Shown: piece by piece, positions 60,420 through 64,000 of the stretch
Layout of the letters: each line of letters begins with the position of its first letter
How positions within the stretch are numbered: the first letter of the stretch is position 1
DNA from: Paraburkholderia heleia NBRC 101817
GTDB taxonomy: Bacteria > Pseudomonadota > Gammaproteobacteria > Burkholderiales > Burkholderiaceae
Length of the DNA: 64,000 bases
Direction of reading: 5' to 3'
NCBI RefSeq assembly: GCF_000739775.1
Contig: NZ_BBJH01000013.1
Coordinates: 62,001 to 126,000 of the forward strand
Made by a program: the position numbers and the translations under genes
Notes under the pieces: model-generated
What the model saw: the letters and a program-made list of their open reading frames with translations, nothing else
What the model was told of the DNA's origin: nothing
The model's database searches: none

Positions 60420-61706
60420 ATGGACCTGATCATTCGCCGCGCGGTGCTCGCGCATGCGCATCCGGCCGGGTATCCCACGGTGGATATCGGCATCGAGGCC
60501 GGGCGCATTACGGCCGTGGAACCGCATCTCGCATCGGCGGCGCGCGAGGAGATCGACGCCGCGGGTGCGCTCGTGAGCGCGCCGTTCGTCGATGCGCATT
60601 TCCACATGGACGCCACGCTCTCGTATGGCCTGCCGCGCGTGAATGCGTCGGGCACGCTGCTGGAGGGCATCGCGCTGTGGGGCGAGCTCAAGCCGCATCT
60701 CACCCAGGAGGCGCTCGTCGAACGCGCGCTGCAGTACTGCGACTGGGCCGTTGCGCGCGGTCTCCTCGCGATCCGCTCGCACGTCGATGTGTGCGACGCG
60801 CGGCTGCTCGCGGTCGAAGCGCTGCTCGAAGTGAAGCGCCGCGTTGCGCCATATCTCGATCTCCAGCTTGTGGCGTTTCCGCAGGATGGCGTATTGCGCA
60901 GCCCCGGTGCCTTCGACAATCTGAAGCGCGCAATCGCGATGGGCGTGGACGTGGTGGGCGGCATTCCCCACTTCGAACGCACGATGGCCGAAGGTGCCGA
61001 ATCGGTGCGCCTGCTCTGCGAGTTCGCCGCCGACAAGGGCCTGCGCGTGGACATGCATTGCGACGAATCCGACGACCCGCTCTCGCGCCACATCGAAACG
61101 CTCGCGGCGCAAACGCATCGGCTGGGCATGCATGGGCGCGTGGCCGGCTCGCATCTCACGTCGATGCATTCGATGGACAACTACTACGTGAGCAAGCTGA
61201 TCCCGCTCATGCGCGAGTCCGGTGTCGCGGCGATTGCGAATCCGCTCATCAACATCACGCTGCAAGGACGCGCCGATACCTACCCGAAGCGCCGCGGCAT
61301 GACGCGCGTGCCCGAGTTGATGGCGGCAGGCGTGAGCGTCGCGTTCGGCCACGACTGCGTGATGGACCCGTGGTACAGCTTCGGCTCGGGCGACATGCTC
61401 GAAGTCGCGCACATGGGCCTGCATGTCGCGCAAATGACGGGCACCGGCGCCTCGCGCGCCTGCTTCGACGCGGTGACCGTGAATGCCGCGACGATCCTCG
61501 GTCTGGAAGGCTACGGCGTGGCGCCCGGTTGCGCGGCGAACCTCGTGATGCTCGACGCGCGCGATCCGATCGAGGCGATCCGGCTGCGCGCGGCGCGCCT
61601 CGCGGTCGTGAGCCGGGGCAGGGTGGTGAGCCGGCAGCCCGCGCAGCGCGCGGCGCTCTCGCTCGACGGACGGCCGCCAAGCGTGGACTTCAGGCTGCAT
61701 CGATAA
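60420..61706 (+). CDS. codA: Cytosine deaminase, 428 aa
   Basis: CodA turns cytosine into uracil and ammonia, letting the cell use pyrimidines as nitrogen. VDAHFHMDATL near residue 60 supplies two metal His, DMHCDESDDP the third His and the catalytic acid, HLTSMHSMDN another, and VAFGHDCVMDPW the final Asp. The start is ATG 60420, behind AAGGAG. Length equals E. coli CodA (427 aa). It follows dinB but is probably independent. Confidence 0.92.
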   Translation: MDLIIRRAVLAHAHPAGYPTVDIGIEAGRITAVEPHLASAAREEIDAAGALVSAPFVDAHFHMDATLSYGLPRVNASGTLLEGIALWGELKPHLTQEALVERALQYCDWAVARGLLAIRSHVDVCDARLLAVEALLEVKRRVAPYLDLQLVAFPQDGVLRSPGAFDNLKRAIAMGVDVVGGIPHFERTMAEGAESVRLLCEFAADKGLRVDMHCDESDDPLSRHIETLAAQTHRLGMHGRVAGSHLTSMHSMDNYYVSKLIPLMRESGVAAIANPLINITLQGRADTYPKRRGMTRVPELMAAGVSVAFGHDCVMDPWYSFGSGDMLEVAHMGLHVAQMTGTGASRACFDAVTVNAATILGLEGYGVAPGCAANLVMLDARDPIEAIRLRAARLAVVSRGRVVSRQPAQRAALSLDGRPPSVDFRLHR

Positions 61707-61719
61707 AACGCGAGGCGAT

Positions 61720-61759
61720 AAAAAAAACCGCGCATGGATTGCCCATCCATGCGCGGTTT
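61720..61759. terminator. Bidirectional terminator between codA and prlC
   Basis: AACCGCGCATGGAT (61725-61738) and ATCCATGCGCGGTT (61744-61757) form a perfect 14-bp stem. A run of A precedes it and T follows it, so it works for the converging genes on both strands. Confidence 0.92.
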
Positions 61760-61791
61760 TAGTTGGGATCGCTTACGAGCGAGTCACGCGG

Positions 61792-63891
61792 TCATTGCCG
61801 TGCCGGCGGCTGCTCCATGCCGTTGTGGCGCAGCAGCGCGTCGATGTTCGGCTCGCGGCCGCGGAAGGCCTTGAACGACTCCATCGCCGGGCGGCTGCCG
61901 CCCACTTCCAGAATTTCCTTGCGGTAGCGCGTGCCGGTCGCTTCGTCGAGCACGCTCGACTTCGCGGCTTGCGCGGCTTCCTCGAAGGCGGCATAGGCAT
62001 CGGCGGAGAGCACTTCGGCCCACTTGTAGCTGTAGTAGCCCGCCGCGTAGCCGCCCGCGAAGATATGGCTGAACGTGTTCGGCCAGCGCGAGAACGACGC
62101 CTGCGGAATCACGTGGTAGCGCTCGTTGATCTCGCGCGCCAGTTCGTTCGCGCTCTTGCCCTTGGAAGCGTCGAAGTCCACGTGCAGCGCCATGTCGAAC
62201 ATCGAGAATACGATCTGGCGCAGCGTGCCGAGACCGCTCTGGAAGTTCTTCGCGGCAAGCATCTTGTCGAAGAGTTCGCGCGGCAGCGGCCTGGCGGTCT
62301 CGACATGCGAGCTCATTTCGCGCACCACGTCCCATTCCCAGCAGAAGTTTTCCATGAACTGCGAGGGCAGCTCGACGGCATCCCACTCCACGCCGTTGAT
62401 GCCCGACACGCCCAGTTCGTCCACACGCGTGAGCATGTGGTGCAGGCCGTGGCCGAACTCGTGGAAGAGCGTAATGACTTCGTCGTGTGTGAAGCACGCG
62501 GGGCGGCCGCCCACCGGTGCCGAGAAGTTGCACGTGAGATACGCGACAGGCGTTTGCACGCCATTGCCTTCGAGCTTGCGGCGCGAGCGGGCGTCGTCCA
62601 TCCATGCGCCGCCGCGCTTGCCTTCACGTGCGTAGAGGTCGAGATAGAACTGTGCAACGAGCGTGCCGTCCGCGTTTTCCACGCGGAAGAAACGCACGTC
62701 GGGATTCCATACCGGCGCGCTGTCCGGGCGGATGCGCACGCCAAAGAGCGTTTCCGTGACCTTGAACAGGCCCTGCAGCACGAAGTCTTCCGGGAAGTAC
62801 TGCTTCACCTCGTTCTCCGAGAACGAGTAGCGCTTCTGGCGCAGACGCTCGGCGGCGAACGCCATGTCCCACGGCTCGATCTGCGTGAGGCCCAGTTCGC
62901 TCGCGGCGAATTCGCGCAGCTCTTCCCAGTCCTTTTCGGCGTGCGGGCGGGCGCGCGTGGCGAGGTCTTCGAGGAAGCTCATCACCTGAGCCGGCGTTTC
63001 CGCCATCTTCGGCGTGAGCGAGACTTCGGCGAAGTTGTTGTAGCCGAGCATCCGCGCCTCTTCGGCGCGCAGCTTCAGTTGTTCCTCGATGATCGCCGTG
63101 TTGTCCCATTCGGCCTTGCCGCCGCCGTAGACGGGGCCGAGTTCGGACGCGCGCGTGACGTAGGCGCGGTACATCGTCTCGCGCATCGCGCGGTTTTCCG
63201 AGTACTGCAGCACCGGGAAGTACGAGGGGAAGTGCAGCGTGAATTTCCAGCCTGCCTTGTTCTCGCGCTCGGCGGCTTCGCGCGCGGCGGCGATCACGTC
63301 CTCGGGCAGGCCCGCGAGATCGGCTTCGCTGGTTGCGTAGAACGCGTAGCCGTTGGTCGCGTCGAGCACGTGGTCGGAGAAGGCTTTGGCGAGTGCGGCC
63401 TGGCGCTCCTGCAGCTCGGCGAAGCGCGGCTTCTGGTCTTCGGGCAATTCGGCCCCGGAGAGGCGGAAGTCGCGCAGCGAATTGTCGAGGATCTTCTTGC
63501 GCTCGCCCGAGAGCAGCTCGAACGAGTTGTGATTCGTGATGGCCTTGTACTTCTTGAACAGCTCGAGATTCTGGCCGACGCTCGACCAGAATTCGGTCAC
63601 GCGCGGCAGGTTCTCGCCGTGGGCGGCACGCAGCTCCGGCGTGTCGGCGACGGCGTTCAGGTGGCCAACCACGCCCCAGGCGCGCGAAAGCGGCTCGCTG
63701 GCGCGTTCGACCGGCTCGACCACATCGCTCCATTGCGCGGGCGTGATGGGTTGCGCGGCGCGCTCGACCGCGGCCTTCGCATTCGCGAGCAGGACGTCGA
63801 GCGCGGGCGTGACGTGCTCGGGGCGGATTTCGCCAAAGCGCGGCAGTCCGGTGAAGTCGAGGAGCGGATTGTCGGAGGGGGTAGTAGCCAT
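61792..63891 (-). CDS. prlC: Oligopeptidase A (M3 zinc metallopeptidase), 699 aa
   Basis: This cytoplasmic enzyme degrades short peptides, including cleaved signal peptides. TLFHEFGHGLHHM (near residue 480) gives the HExGH zinc site, and the downstream ELPSQFMENFCWEW carries the third ligand Glu. DNPLLDFTGLPRFGEIRPEH at the start is the M3 family N-terminus. The ATG at 63891 follows AGGAAGC. The length matches the family. It converges on codA. Confidence 0.93.
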   Translation of the reverse strand: MATTPSDNPLLDFTGLPRFGEIRPEHVTPALDVLLANAKAAVERAAQPITPAQWSDVVEPVERASEPLSRAWGVVGHLNAVADTPELRAAHGENLPRVTEFWSSVGQNLELFKKYKAITNHNSFELLSGERKKILDNSLRDFRLSGAELPEDQKPRFAELQERQAALAKAFSDHVLDATNGYAFYATSEADLAGLPEDVIAAAREAAERENKAGWKFTLHFPSYFPVLQYSENRAMRETMYRAYVTRASELGPVYGGGKAEWDNTAIIEEQLKLRAEEARMLGYNNFAEVSLTPKMAETPAQVMSFLEDLATRARPHAEKDWEELREFAASELGLTQIEPWDMAFAAERLRQKRYSFSENEVKQYFPEDFVLQGLFKVTETLFGVRIRPDSAPVWNPDVRFFRVENADGTLVAQFYLDLYAREGKRGGAWMDDARSRRKLEGNGVQTPVAYLTCNFSAPVGGRPACFTHDEVITLFHEFGHGLHHMLTRVDELGVSGINGVEWDAVELPSQFMENFCWEWDVVREMSSHVETARPLPRELFDKMLAAKNFQSGLGTLRQIVFSMFDMALHVDFDASKGKSANELAREINERYHVIPQASFSRWPNTFSHIFAGGYAAGYYSYKWAEVLSADAYAAFEEAAQAAKSSVLDEATGTRYRKEILEVGGSRPAMESFKAFRGREPNIDALLRHNGMEQPPARQ

Positions 63892-64000
63892 GATGCTTCC
63901 TGTTCCTGTCTGTCGCGGGTTAGGGGACCGGGGCGCCGCCTGCGCGCGCCCGATTGCCACAGTATTGGGGCGCCAGTCGCGCTTTCCAACCGGTTATCCG

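Overview
This is a high-GC betaproteobacterial chromosome segment. The conserved right half matches the Burkholderiaceae: glnA-ntrB-ntrC with a nearby exodeoxyribonuclease III gene, argA next to a YggX-type gene, an HrpA-type helicase, initiator tRNA-Met, dinB, codA and an M3 oligopeptidase. Paraburkholderia, Caballeronia or Burkholderia are the likely genera. The assignment rests on protein sequences and gene order; no database search was possible.

Bases 1 to about 28,300 are an accessory region that reads as a prophage-like or phage-derived island. It holds many short, tightly packed genes of unknown function, an RHH regulator, a C4-antisense-like structured RNA ahead of a PrtN (pyocin activator) family gene, and a LexA box in front of an SOS-type SRAP gene. 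It also holds a possible small terminase subunit, an AlpA-like regulator divergent from a repeat-protein pair, and a baseplate-hub-like protein. No integrase, large terminase, portal or capsid gene is visible, so the element is partial, defective, or continues left of base 1.

The interior of the island carries cargo that looks like conflict systems. This includes a 404-aa HNH protein, a minus-strand operon of paralogous CxC/SCGC zinc-module proteins (one broken by a triplicated 7-bp repeat), a 726-aa PD-(D/E)XK protein, a stand-alone SIR2 protein and a DUF429 protein. The 15.7-20.4 kb block is visibly poorer in GC. A second elaborate structured RNA with a U-tract lies at 15.07-15.19 kb on the minus strand. 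The right part of the island has small membrane proteins and a uracil-DNA-glycosylase-superfamily protein. The right edge lies near 28.1-28.4 kb, by a tRNA-like 3' sequence and a terminator.

From 28.8 kb on the content is chromosomal: a lipoprotein, a glutathione transferase, a flavin disulfide reductase, a cupin, a metallophosphatase, a ProP-like transporter, a YggX-type protein, argA, hrpA, a beta-propeller protein with a fatty-acid-hydroxylase-family protein, an EI24-type membrane protein, a CinA-N protein and a rhodanese. The nitrogen block follows, with NtrC-type enhancer sites and a sigma-54 promoter ahead of glnA, then ntrB and ntrC. After it come a prolyl oligopeptidase, exonuclease III, an SDR, a DsbA-like isomerase, a nitronate-monooxygenase-type enzyme divergent from a PadR regulator over a palindrome, tRNA-fMet, an Asp/Glu racemase, a LexA-controlled dinB, codA and oligopeptidase A.
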